24,139 nt of DNA from an uncultured Lachnospiraceae bacterium. GTDB lineage: Bacteria; Bacillota; Clostridia; Lachnospirales; Lachnospiraceae. Of this stretch, positions 1 through 8,015 are shown in pieces. Location: assembly GCA_910578555.1 (NCBI GenBank), contig CAJTPS010000033.1, positions 1 to 24,139 of the forward strand, in the 5' to 3' direction. The translations under genes were made by a program, and so were the position numbers. Under the pieces are notes generated by a model that was not told where the DNA came from, made no database searches, and saw nothing but the letters and a program-made list of their open reading frames with translations. Numbering within the stretch: position 1 is the first letter of the stretch; each line of letters begins with the position of its first letter.

Positions 1-230
1 GATTGCCGCTGCGGAGCGGCAACCTGTTATCCGCATTAGAAAAATGCAGAAGGGTAAATCATTTAGGGAGAATGTGAAGCATTCTCTTGATTGCCGCTGC
101 GGAGCGGCAATCTGTTATCCGCATTAGAAAAATGCAGAAGGGTAAATCATTTAGGGAGAATGCGAAGCATTCTCTTGATTGCCGCTGCGGAGCGGCAATC
201 TGTTATCCGCATTAGAAAAATGCAGAAGGG
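1..230. repeat. 88-bp palindromic tandem repeat (REP-like), 2 full copies plus 1 partial
   Basis: Copies at 1-88 and 89-176 differ at two bases only; a third copy (177-230) breaks off after 54 bp. Each full unit holds three inverted repeats: GATTGCCGCT/AGCGGCAATC around GCGG (perfect in copies 2 and 3, one mismatch in copy 1), GCATT/AATGC, and AGAATGC-GAA-GCATTCT (in copy 1 a T makes one pair a wobble). The array starts at the window edge, so it may extend further left. No coding potential is seen. It lies downstream of the sensor kinase gene. Confidence 0.9.
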
Positions 231-300
231 TTTTCAAGATATTTAAGTTGTCTTGGAAACCCTTGCTTTTTATATTATTAAGAGGATTATCTAATAATAT
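228..300 (+). terminator. Two consecutive hairpins between the repeat array and the kinase gene
   Basis: The first hairpin pairs GGGTTTTCAAGA (228-239) with TCTTGGAAACCC (251-262), twelve pairs with one wobble, and is followed by TTGCTTTTT on the plus strand, so it could terminate a plus-strand gene lying left of the window. The second is AT-only: ATATTATTA (272-280) with TAATAATAT (292-300). Transcripts of the minus-strand kinase gene would also run into both. Which direction is served is not clear. Confidence 0.45.
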
Positions 301-333
301 ATAGCAGGTGTGCGGCCCGGTGTGGAGAACGAA

Positions 334-1644
334 TCAAAGAGGCAGTCTCACGGTAAAGATGCTGCCGCCTGCCGGGTTATCCTGCACCGTGATTTTGCCG
401 TGATGCGCGCTCACAATTTCATATGCGATCGCCAGACCTAACCCGAAGTGCTCTTTTGTACTGCGGGATTTCTCTGCCCGATAGAAACGGTCGAAGATAT
501 GTACTTTATCTTCTTCCAGTATGCCGACACCTGTGTCAGTTACGGTGATTTCGTAAGATGTGCGCCGCTCTTTGCAATAAGTAAGCGCCAGTTCGATCCA
601 GCCGCCGTTCGGCGTATAGCTGACCGCATTGTGCAGCAGGATGGATAATACCTGTGTGATCCGATCGGGGTCACAGTTACAGCGTGAGATGGGCGCTTCC
701 GGAAGGGTCAGAAACAGGTCAATTTCCTTCTGGTGGCAGATCGGTTCGAAAGCTTCATATGCGTTGAGGCACAGTGTGTCCAGTTCTACGGCACGACGCT
801 CGATGGGAAAACGGTTCACGCCGGAGCGGGCGAGCGTGAGCATATCGTCGATCAGGTGATTCATGCGCCGGCCCTCTTTGCGGATGGTTTGGAAGAAACC
901 GGTCTGTTCTTCGCGGTCTGCCGTCTCGCAGCATTCACTGCTGGCAAGAATGACAGACAGCGGCGTACGCAGTTCATGGGAGGCAGCGGCGACAAACTGC
1001 ATCTGCTTTTCGTGATTTTCCCGTAAAGGTTTCAGAAGGCGGTCTGTAAAGAACCATGAAAAGGCAGAAAGCGCAAGGACGGCCGTAAGGTCGATCAGCA
1101 TAAACAGAATGCGCTGATGCAGGATGGAGGCGTGAATCGTTGACAGAGAACGCAGAATGATAATTTGCGACAGCGTATTGCCCCGTTCGACATTGATGAG
1201 AGAAGCGTAATAGGTGTCGCCGGCAGAAGGGGAATAAAATTCGTATTCGGCATGCTGAATGCCGGAGTAGGACGTGCCCCTGGGCATAAGCTCTTCAGTT
1301 ACGGACAGGTCTTCATGGGCTTTCAGGCTGTCTGTGAGCAGCGCTTGAAGGCAGGCATTGCCAGAAGTCTGCAGTTCATTATAGAGAAACGGGGTGCCGT
1401 TATCCACTACGAGAATATGGTAGCCGTTTTGCGCTTCGATCCGCGACAGCCATTGCATGGAGATCGTATTGGACTGCTCCAGGCTGGCGGTAATTGTGCT
1501 GATATCATTTTCAAAGGAGCGAAACTGCGTGTCATAGAGATTGCTTTCCGCTACGCCGAGATAAAGAAGAGACATAATGATCGTGATAGCCGATGTGCTT
1601 CCGGCGCATAACAGGGTAAAAAGTAAGTGTGCTTTGCGGAACAT
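334..1644 (-). CDS. Membrane sensor histidine kinase of a two-component system
   Basis: A 436-aa HisKA/HATPase_c kinase. TM1 is at about residues 7-30 and TM2 at about 178-200, enclosing an extracytoplasmic domain of about 145 residues that resembles no sensor domain I recognise; no clear HAMP domain follows. The H-box is SHELRTPLS with phospho-acceptor His223. The N-box centres on Asn339 (HNAVSYTPNGG), G1 is DTGVGI (370-375), the F-box is IFDRFYR and G2 is GLGLA (401-405), so all catalytic boxes are intact. The start is supported by AAGAAAGGA a few bases before the ATG. It lies 75 bp behind the response regulator gene on the same strand, so the two are probably co-transcribed. It should phosphorylate that regulator. 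The signal is unknown; the lipoproteins encoded next door are plausible partners (inference). Confidence 0.93.
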   Translation of the reverse strand: MFRKAHLLFTLLCAGSTSAITIIMSLLYLGVAESNLYDTQFRSFENDISTITASLEQSNTISMQWLSRIEAQNGYHILVVDNGTPFLYNELQTSGNACLQALLTDSLKAHEDLSVTEELMPRGTSYSGIQHAEYEFYSPSAGDTYYASLINVERGNTLSQIIILRSLSTIHASILHQRILFMLIDLTAVLALSAFSWFFTDRLLKPLRENHEKQMQFVAAASHELRTPLSVILASSECCETADREEQTGFFQTIRKEGRRMNHLIDDMLTLARSGVNRFPIERRAVELDTLCLNAYEAFEPICHQKEIDLFLTLPEAPISRCNCDPDRITQVLSILLHNAVSYTPNGGWIELALTYCKERRTSYEITVTDTGVGILEEDKVHIFDRFYRAEKSRSTKEHFGLGLAIAYEIVSAHHGKITVQDNPAGGSIFTVRLPL

Positions 1645-1719
1645 GAGATATCCTTTCTTAATAGAAGATCCGGCAGGGCAAAGGGAGATGATAATCCGGC
1701 TATACGGATGTGTGCAGCA

Positions 1720-2406
1720 TCAGTCCGCATCCGGCGCATACAGTCCGTACCCTATGCCGCGTACGGTTCGGATCTGCAGATTACTGCCTACGGTTTTCAG
1801 ACGTCGGCGCAGGAAATGGACATAGTTGTCCAGATTACCGCCCTCGACGTCGCTGTCCGGTCCCCAGACTTTGAGCAGCAGCGTATCGCGGGAAAGAATT
1901 TGCTCCGGCATGTGCAGAAAGCTCTCCAGCAGATCACCTTCCCGTCTGGACAGGGTGCTGCTGCCGCCGGGACCGGTCAGGCACATTTCCTGACACGCCC
2001 ATCGGATATCGTGGTAAGACGGTGTTTCGGGCTGGGCATTCAGCACGAGCGAGCGCCTGGAGACACAGCGAATGCGGGCTAACAGCTCCTCAAAGTCAAA
2101 GGGTTTCACCAGATAATCGTCCGCACCCAGATCCAGACCTTTGATTTTGTCCTGCAAAGTGCCAAGCGCCGTGATCAGGATGATGGGAACGTTGACGGAC
2201 TGTCTGCGCAGAGCAGTCAGAACTTCTGTACCTTCACGGCAGGGCAGCATACGATCCAGCAGGATCACATCGTAGATATTCTGCTTACCGTAATAGAGCG
2301 CTTCCTCGCCGTCATAGCAGGAATCTACACTGTAGCCGTGTCCTGTCAGCTGCCATGTGATCGCTTTATTTAAATCCTTGTCGTCTTCGGCCAATAGTAT
2401 ACGCAT
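1720..2406 (-). CDS. OmpR/PhoB-family response regulator
   Basis: A 228-aa DNA-binding response regulator. The receiver domain (about 1-120) has the acidic pocket E7-D8-D9, phospho-acceptor Asp51 (VILLDRMLP), Thr79 and Lys101 (DDYLVKPFD). The C-terminal winged helix (about 130-225) ends with the family signature TVRGIGYGL. The ribosome site AGGAAAGGAA stands just before the ATG. It is the first gene of a regulator-kinase pair and is divergent from the lipoprotein genes. Its own promoter carries three TTAGAGA-like elements at 11-bp steps, the spacing expected for tandem binding of this family, so autoregulation is likely. The same element stands at both lipoprotein promoters, making them the probable targets (inference). 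Confidence 0.95.
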   Translation of the reverse strand: MRILLAEDDKDLNKAITWQLTGHGYSVDSCYDGEEALYYGKQNIYDVILLDRMLPCREGTEVLTALRRQSVNVPIILITALGTLQDKIKGLDLGADDYLVKPFDFEELLARIRCVSRRSLVLNAQPETPSYHDIRWACQEMCLTGPGGSSTLSRREGDLLESFLHMPEQILSRDTLLLKVWGPDSDVEGGNLDNYVHFLRRRLKTVGSNLQIRTVRGIGYGLYAPDAD

Positions 2407-2493
2407 TAAAGTGTTTCCTTTCCTGTTCCATAGAACGTGAAGCGCGCAAAACGCGTCCGGGTTCGGGCAATGTGTGGTTATTCTGCCGCTTAC

Positions 2494-2537
2494 ATCATAA
2501 CATATGAATCTTTAAAGAATCTCTAAGAATTTCTTAA
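2494..2537 (-). promoter_or_regulatory. Promoter and operator of the regulator-kinase operon
   Basis: Read on the minus strand: TTAAGAA (2531-2537), TTAGAGA (2520-2526) and TTAAAGA (2509-2515), each starting 11 bp after the last. After a 9-bp gap comes a -10-like TATGAT (2494-2499). No good -35 box is seen, as expected if the bound regulator replaces it. The same geometry occurs at 2543-2575 and 5154-5186. Binding by the adjacent regulator is inferred. Confidence 0.65.
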
Positions 2538-2542
2538 TATCT

Positions 2543-2575
2543 TTAGAGAAACTTTAGAGATAGCATTGATATAGT
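2543..2575 (+). promoter_or_regulatory. Promoter and operator of the first lipoprotein gene
   Basis: TTAGAGA at 2543-2549 is repeated exactly at 2554-2560 (11-bp step). A 9-bp gap is followed by the -10-like TATAGT (2570-2575). The repeats occupy the -35 region. The transcript would start near 2582 and carry a leader of roughly 135 nt. It is divergent from the operator set at 2494-2537; the two arrays are only 5 bp apart. Confidence 0.7.
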
Positions 2576-2718
2576 GTATGCAGGCGTTGAAATATCTTCG
2601 AAGAAAAATAAAAAAATAGAAGATTGGGAGTTTGTGCTTGTGCGCACCTGATACAGACTCGCCGGATGCGCTTTTCTATAAAGCTGAAATGAAAACGTGC
2701 GCAGAAATGAGGATTAGA

Positions 2719-5076
2719 ATGGCAGGAATGAAGGGAAAACGGAAAAGAATCATCAGCCTGCTGCTGGCAGCCAGTGTGGTATTCGCAGCGTCAGGCTGCG
2801 GTGACAGTACGGGCGGGCAGGAGGCTGACGGAGGAAGCACGGCGGAGGATAATAAACAGGGCCAGGTACAGAACGGTGAAAATACCGCAGGGGAGGAACC
2901 CGTTGCCATGGGGCGGTACGTGGAGAAGGAAACCGACTTGACGGAGTTCGCAGACAGTCCTATGGATCTGTGTGTACGGGAGGATGGCAAGCTGGTGCTC
3001 ATGGATCGAAATGTGGGAATGCTTGTGTCAGAAGATCAGGGAGATACATGGAATGCGGAGACGCCGGATTGGCTGTCTGATTATAAGAAAGACGGCATAT
3101 GGATCAGCGGTATGTGGATGGCGCCGGATGGTACGGTGGCACTGAGCTACTATGAGGGCAACACAAACGCTGAGGACCCGACATGGTGTCTGGTGCTGAT
3201 TCTTCCGGACGGCACGCGGGTGCCCGTGGAAGCGGATATGTCGGAGGAAGAACAGTACTTCAGGCAGGCGGCGATGGGAAACGACAGCCGTATCTATGCG
3301 AGCACCGGAAGAGGGGTGTATGAGATACAGCGGGACGGCAGTAAGGAGAAGGTCATAGCGTTAGAAGCCACACCATCCTGGATCTGTGTCAGGGATAATC
3401 TGCTGTTTGTGGATAATGAATGGAACATGGAAGACGCACCGTTGATCTATGATATGGAGGCGGGAGAGTATGTCACGGATGAAGTGCTTTCGGATTTTGT
3501 CGGAGACAGTTATCAGGGCAGATTTTATAACGGATCGGAGTATGGCAGTATGTTTCTCCTGCCGGGTAAGGACGGCGCAATCTATGTAATGGGACAGGAA
3601 GGGATACACCGTCACGTGACCGGCGGCAATATGATGGAACAGATTGTGGACGGCGGGTTGTCGTTACTGGGTAATCCGGACTATTATACTGTTGACGCCA
3701 TACAGCTTGACGGAGATGCGTTTCTGGCGCTCTTTACGGGCGGCAAGCTGATCCGGTTTACTTATGATCCGAATGTTCCTGCAGTGCCGGAAAATATGCT
3801 GACACTTTACAGTCTCAAGGAAAATGATTCGGTCAGGCAGGCGATCTCTTATTATCAGATAGAGCATCCCGACGCGTTTGTATCATACAGAATCGGTATG
3901 GGGGATGATGATTCTGTGACGAGAGAGGACGCCCTTAAGAAGTTGAATACGGAGATTATGGCAGGCGAAGGCCCCGATTTGATCGTGCTGGATGACATGC
4001 CGCTTGATTCTTATGTGGAAAAGGGAATGCTGCTTGACTTGACGGAATATCTGTCGGCATACAGTGCAAAAGACCCGTTGTTCGATAATGTGATCGAGGC
4101 GCTGAAACGCGACGGCAAAGCTTATGTGGCGCCGGCGACGGTGTCTGTTCCGCGGATTGCTTTCGCAGCGGATGGCATGGAAAATGTGACGGATTTGTCA
4201 GATGTGGCTGAAATAATAGAAAATCTGCGGCAGCAGTACCCTTCCGAGGATATTCTGGGTATCAGCGGCAGCCGGGGGATTCTGAAACGGTTTGCGCCCG
4301 CGAGTGAGCCGGCATGGGTCTCGGTGGACGGTACGATAGACAAAGAGTGCATCGGAGCGTATCTGGAACAGTGTAAGCGGATCTATGCTGCCCAGATGGA
4401 CGGACTGGATGAGAAAGTGCGGGATTACTACGACCAGCGGAACATCGGACTGAAAGAGCGCAACGGTATACGTATGGATGAGATGGAGTGGGAGATCTTT
4501 CTGGACGTGATGTCATATGTCGGCGGAGAGCAGCATGCCATGGCAGGCTGGGACAGTTCTACGTACAGCAGTCTGGAACTGCTTTCTCTGGACCGCACGG
4601 AGGGATATGAGAATACGAAGATCGTGCCCATGCAGGGACAGTGCGACGGTGTGTTTATGCCGAAGACTATGCTGGGAATCAGCGCCGCATCCGGACAGAC
4701 CGAACGGGCACTGGAGTTTATGGATATCTTTTTATCGGCGAAGGTACAGAGTGTGTATGACGGTTTCCCGCTGAATCAGGCGGCGTATGATGCGCAGTTT
4801 GTCCCGAGTCATGTGGACGAAAGCGGCGTATACAGTTCATTGGCCACCTCTGACGGGGAAGGCAGGATGATCGAGTATGTGATCTACTGGCCGGCGGATG
4901 AGGAGATTGCTGCGCTGAAAGAGGAACTGGCAGCAGTACACACGGCTTATATTCCCGACCGGATGCTGGAGGAGTCTGTGTGCACACAGGGCGCGGCGTA
5001 TCTGGATGATGAGAAGACGCTGGAGGATGCGCTTCGCGAGATCGAGAAAGCGGTACAGGTCTATATGGCGGAATAA
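2719..5076 (+). CDS. Lipoprotein: Asp-box propeller-like domain fused to an extracellular solute-binding domain
   Basis: A 785-aa exported lipoprotein. From ATG 2719 it has a basic start (KGKRKR), a hydrophobic stretch and lipobox AASGC with Cys27, then a Gly/Glu-rich linker. Residues about 65-350 resemble a beta-propeller and include a canonical Asp-box, SEDQGDTW (104-111). Residues about 360-785 resemble a family-1 ABC solute-binding protein, including GEGPDLIVLDDMPLDSYVEKG. ATG 2719 is preferred because GAGG sits 6 nt upstream and it places the lipobox correctly; an in-frame TTG at 2632 would add 29 unlikely residues. Its neighbour at 5336 is a close paralogue. No permease or ATPase gene is adjacent, so a binding or sensing role for the two-component system is as plausible as transport. 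The ligand is unknown. Confidence 0.85.
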   Translation: MAGMKGKRKRIISLLLAASVVFAASGCGDSTGGQEADGGSTAEDNKQGQVQNGENTAGEEPVAMGRYVEKETDLTEFADSPMDLCVREDGKLVLMDRNVGMLVSEDQGDTWNAETPDWLSDYKKDGIWISGMWMAPDGTVALSYYEGNTNAEDPTWCLVLILPDGTRVPVEADMSEEEQYFRQAAMGNDSRIYASTGRGVYEIQRDGSKEKVIALEATPSWICVRDNLLFVDNEWNMEDAPLIYDMEAGEYVTDEVLSDFVGDSYQGRFYNGSEYGSMFLLPGKDGAIYVMGQEGIHRHVTGGNMMEQIVDGGLSLLGNPDYYTVDAIQLDGDAFLALFTGGKLIRFTYDPNVPAVPENMLTLYSLKENDSVRQAISYYQIEHPDAFVSYRIGMGDDDSVTREDALKKLNTEIMAGEGPDLIVLDDMPLDSYVEKGMLLDLTEYLSAYSAKDPLFDNVIEALKRDGKAYVAPATVSVPRIAFAADGMENVTDLSDVAEIIENLRQQYPSEDILGISGSRGILKRFAPASEPAWVSVDGTIDKECIGAYLEQCKRIYAAQMDGLDEKVRDYYDQRNIGLKERNGIRMDEMEWEIFLDVMSYVGGEQHAMAGWDSSTYSSLELLSLDRTEGYENTKIVPMQGQCDGVFMPKTMLGISAASGQTERALEFMDIFLSAKVQSVYDGFPLNQAAYDAQFVPSHVDESGVYSSLATSDGEGRMIEYVIYWPADEEIAALKEELAAVHTAYIPDRMLEESVCTQGAAYLDDEKTLEDALREIEKAVQVYMAE

Positions 5077-5153
5077 CTGATATGGCAGTGCCTGCATTGC
5101 GATTGAGGGCATAACATCCGGTGCGTGCCGGGTTTGCAAAAAGTTCACGTTTG

Positions 5154-5186
5154 TTAGAGAGATCTTAGAGATTGGTCTGATATGCT
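5154..5186 (+). promoter_or_regulatory. Promoter and operator of the second lipoprotein gene
   Basis: TTAGAGA at 5154-5160 and again at 5165-5171 (11-bp step), then a 9-bp gap and -10-like TATGCT (5181-5186). The layout equals that at 2543-2575, so the second gene has its own regulated promoter rather than relying only on read-through. No convincing terminator lies between 5076 and this site. Confidence 0.7.
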
Positions 5187-5207
5187 GTCCATGTTGAGAG
5201 TGTTATT

Positions 5208-5288
5208 GTTCACAGGTGATCTGAGACACTCACACGGATAGAAAGGATATGGACTTCCTTCTGTGCTGTGTAGTGTCTGTGTGTGAAC
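5208..5288 (+). promoter_or_regulatory. Long imperfect hairpin in the leader of the second lipoprotein gene
   Basis: GTTCACA (5208-5214) pairs with TGTGAAC (5282-5288). Inside, AGACACT (5224-5230) pairs with AGTGTCT (5272-5278) and ACAC with GTGT, and the apex can pair AGAAAGGA with TCCTTCT with one bulge. It lies between the promoter (5154-5186) and the ribosome site (5321-5329). The first lipoprotein leader has no comparable fold. A role in mRNA stability or attenuation is possible but unproven. Confidence 0.5.
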
Positions 5289-5335
5289 AGTAATGCATCG
5301 ACATGGACAGTAACCTATACAAGGAGAGGATCAAT

Positions 5336-7810
5336 ATGACAGTTATGAAAAATCGGAGGAAAATGATGTGTTTAGTGCTTGCGGCTTCCATGGTCTTTAC
5401 CATGGCGGGCTGCGGCAAAGGTTCCGGCGGATCGGATGACGTCAGCGGAAGTGTCGGCCAGAATACGGATGCACCGGAGGACGGACAGGGCAAAGTAAAC
5501 GGCGGAGATAATGGTCCGACCGCCATGGGGCGATACGTGGAGGAAGAAATCGACCTGTCAGAACAATCGATATATCCTATGGACCTGTGCGTGCGGGAGG
5601 ATGGCAGTCTGGTGATTCTGAATCAGGAAACAGGGACGCTGGTATCCGGGGATCAGGGCGTTACGTGGGAGAGTGAAACACCGGACTGGTACAAGACACT
5701 GCGGGAGCAGGGGAGGTATATCAACAGTATGTGTATGGCACCGGACGGCAAAGTGGCTGTCATCAGTGCAGATGCGGGTGAGAATCAGGCGGCGGAAGAC
5801 GAAGCGGAGACGCAGGACGAAGATGGAGACGTGGAAGACGGAGCGGAGACGCAGGACGAAGATGGAGACGCGGAAGACGGAGCGGAAACGCCGGATTCTT
5901 TTGACTGGAATTACGATCTGAGGCTGTTTCTGCCGGACGGCACGGAGGTTGTGGTGACGGCGAAACTGCCAGAGGAGGAAATGAAATTCCAACAGGCTGC
6001 GTTTAACACGGACAACCGCATTTTCGCAAGTTCTTATCGAGGCATATACGAAATACAACGGGACGGCAGCGCTGAGAAGGTTCTGTCGCTGGATTATAAT
6101 CCACAGTGGTTCTGGGTGCGGGATAATCTGCTGATTATAGACAGCGACTGGAGTGAAGCGGATGCGCCTGCGGTATATGATCTGGATGCGGAAGCGTTCA
6201 TTCCGGACGAAGTGCTTGCGGAGTTCGTGCACAGCAGCTATGAGGACCGGCATTATAACGGGCATGACTATGGCACAATGTTTCTGCTGCCCGGCGAGGA
6301 CGATTCCGTCTATGTGGCAGGTAAGAGAGGCATACACCGGCATGTGATCGGCGGCAATATGATGGAGCAGATCGTGGACGGCAATCTGTCCCGGCTCATT
6401 AATCCGAATTATTGTATCACGGACATGGTACAGCTTGAGGCCGGTACATTTCTGATACTTTTTGCAAACAACAAGATAGTCAGATTTACTTATGATGCGA
6501 ATATTCCTTCCGTACCGGAGAAGATATTGACGCTCTACAGCCTGAAGGAGAACGATTCGATCAGACAGGCAATCTCTTATTACCAGTCGAAAAATTCGGA
6601 TGTCTTCTTATCTTATCAGGTCGGCATGGGCGATGACAGTTCCGTGACGAGAGAGGATGCGATCAAGAAACTGAATACGCAGATCATGGCGGGTGAAGGA
6701 CCGGATCTTCTGGTGATGGACGATCTTCCGCTGGATTCTTATATAGAAAAAGGACTGTTGCTCGATATGTCCGATTATCTGTCGGCATACAGTGCAAAAG
6801 AGGCTCTGTTTGATAATGTAATCGATGCGCTGGCGCGTGACGGTAAAGCGTATGTGGCACCGGCGGTGATCAATCTGCCGAAGGTTGCATCTGCATCGGA
6901 CGGCATGGAGAATATGACAGATCTGTCGGATCTGGGCAGAATTGTGGAGGAACTGCGAGAGGAAAACCCAGCTAAGGATATTCTCGGCATCTGCGGCGAG
7001 CGGGGTGTCCTGAAACGGTTTGCGGGGGTGAGCGCTCCAAAGTGGATTGCTGCGGACGGCAGCATAGACAGAGATGTGATCGGGGAATATCTGGAGCAGT
7101 GTAAGCGGATCTTTGAAGCACAGATGGACGGTCTGGACGATAAAGTAATAGACTACTATGAGCAGAGGAACGAGTGGGTGAAGGAATTAGACGGACTGCG
7201 TATGGACGAGATGAACTGGAGTGTCAACATGGATATCATGAACTATGTGGGCAAAGAACGACGTATGCTCGCGGCCTGGATCGATTCACAGTACGCTTAT
7301 TTACAGCTTGGATGTCTGAACAGAACAAAAGGGGTGGAGGAGACGAAGGTGGTACCCATGCAGGGACAGTGCGCGAATGTATTTATGCCGTGCACCATGC
7401 TGGGAATCAGCGCGGCGTCAGAGCAGACGGAACTGGCTTACGGATTTATGGATGTGTTCCTGTCTGCGGAAGTGCAGAGCGTATACGAAGGACTGCCTCT
7501 GAATCAGGCGGCATTCGATAAGATGTTTACACCGAAGGAGGAGTTTCTGGGGGAGAACGGAGAGTACGGCGGTGTCTGTACCATGGACGAGGAAGGCAAT
7601 ATGATTGACTTCACGATTTATTGGGCAACGGATGAGCAGATCGCTTCGCTGCGGGAAGAGATGGCGACGGTGAATACGGCGTATGTTCCTGACAGCATGC
7701 TGGAGGACGCGGTATTCAGGCAGGGGATTGATTACATGAACGGCACGCAGTCATTAGAGCAGGCGCTGAACGGAATCGAACAGGCGGCAGCCATCTATAT
7801 GGCGGAGTAG
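5336..7810 (+). CDS. Paralogous lipoprotein: Asp-box propeller-like domain plus solute-binding domain
   Basis: An 824-aa paralogue of the upstream lipoprotein, alignable from GRYVEEEIDL to the shared C-terminus (YMAE). The start ATG 5336 follows a strong ribosome site, AAGGAGAGG, 6 nt away; an ATG at 5303 lacks one. Lipobox TMAGC follows a hydrophobic signal segment. An Asp-box, SGDQGVTW, matches the paralogue's. The main difference is an acidic insert in the propeller part, encoded by two exact-length 39-bp repeats (5804-5881; unit AETQDEDGDVEDG with V or A) plus a partial third copy. The solute-binding part keeps GEGPDLLVMDDLPLDSYIEKG. It sits directly behind its paralogue with its own copy of the operator. 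Tandem gene duplication including the promoter is the simplest origin. Ligand unknown. Confidence 0.85.
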   Translation: MTVMKNRRKMMCLVLAASMVFTMAGCGKGSGGSDDVSGSVGQNTDAPEDGQGKVNGGDNGPTAMGRYVEEEIDLSEQSIYPMDLCVREDGSLVILNQETGTLVSGDQGVTWESETPDWYKTLREQGRYINSMCMAPDGKVAVISADAGENQAAEDEAETQDEDGDVEDGAETQDEDGDAEDGAETPDSFDWNYDLRLFLPDGTEVVVTAKLPEEEMKFQQAAFNTDNRIFASSYRGIYEIQRDGSAEKVLSLDYNPQWFWVRDNLLIIDSDWSEADAPAVYDLDAEAFIPDEVLAEFVHSSYEDRHYNGHDYGTMFLLPGEDDSVYVAGKRGIHRHVIGGNMMEQIVDGNLSRLINPNYCITDMVQLEAGTFLILFANNKIVRFTYDANIPSVPEKILTLYSLKENDSIRQAISYYQSKNSDVFLSYQVGMGDDSSVTREDAIKKLNTQIMAGEGPDLLVMDDLPLDSYIEKGLLLDMSDYLSAYSAKEALFDNVIDALARDGKAYVAPAVINLPKVASASDGMENMTDLSDLGRIVEELREENPAKDILGICGERGVLKRFAGVSAPKWIAADGSIDRDVIGEYLEQCKRIFEAQMDGLDDKVIDYYEQRNEWVKELDGLRMDEMNWSVNMDIMNYVGKERRMLAAWIDSQYAYLQLGCLNRTKGVEETKVVPMQGQCANVFMPCTMLGISAASEQTELAYGFMDVFLSAEVQSVYEGLPLNQAAFDKMFTPKEEFLGENGEYGGVCTMDEEGNMIDFTIYWATDEQIASLREEMATVNTAYVPDSMLEDAVFRQGIDYMNGTQSLEQALNGIEQAAAIYMAE
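5804..5881 (+). repeat. 39-bp coding tandem repeat (acidic insert)
   Basis: Two 39-bp units (5804-5842, 5843-5881) encode AETQDEDGD-V/A-EDG; a diverged third start (AETPD) follows. The repeat is in frame, so loss or gain of a unit would change loop length without a frameshift. The upstream paralogue has no counterpart. Confidence 0.9.
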
Positions 7811-7865
7811 AGCGAGAAACGGGAGTGGAATGTCCGGACGGCGGAGATTCCGGAGGTACATATAG

Positions 7866-7889
7866 GAGATGCGGCGCAGCCCGTGTCTC
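7866..7889 (+). terminator. Weak hairpin after the second lipoprotein gene
   Basis: GAGATGCGG (7866-7874) pairs with CCGTGTCTC (7881-7889), nine pairs with two wobbles and a 6-nt loop, but only TT follows. It may slow or end transcription. The rest of 7811-8015 holds no gene; a TATAAT (7991-7996) and TATACT (7979-7984) lie before the next gene, without a good -35. Confidence 0.3.
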
Positions 7890-8015
7890 TTATGTGTGCT
7901 GATTGAGTATTTGGGAGAACTTTGTACCGTATTCGAAGATAAAGTAAATAAGGGGTAGTATTCTGTCATTTTTTGATATATACTTACGAGTATAATACTA
8001 ATGAGGTGACAGCGA

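Noticed and set aside
1..230. Repeat array as a CRISPR
   Set aside because: Units are contiguous 88-bp copies without unique spacers, and no cas gene is present.
2632..2718. TTG-started N-terminal extension of the first lipoprotein
   Set aside because: No ribosome site, and it would push the lipoprotein signal 29 residues inside; ATG 2719 has GAGG and a correctly placed lipobox.
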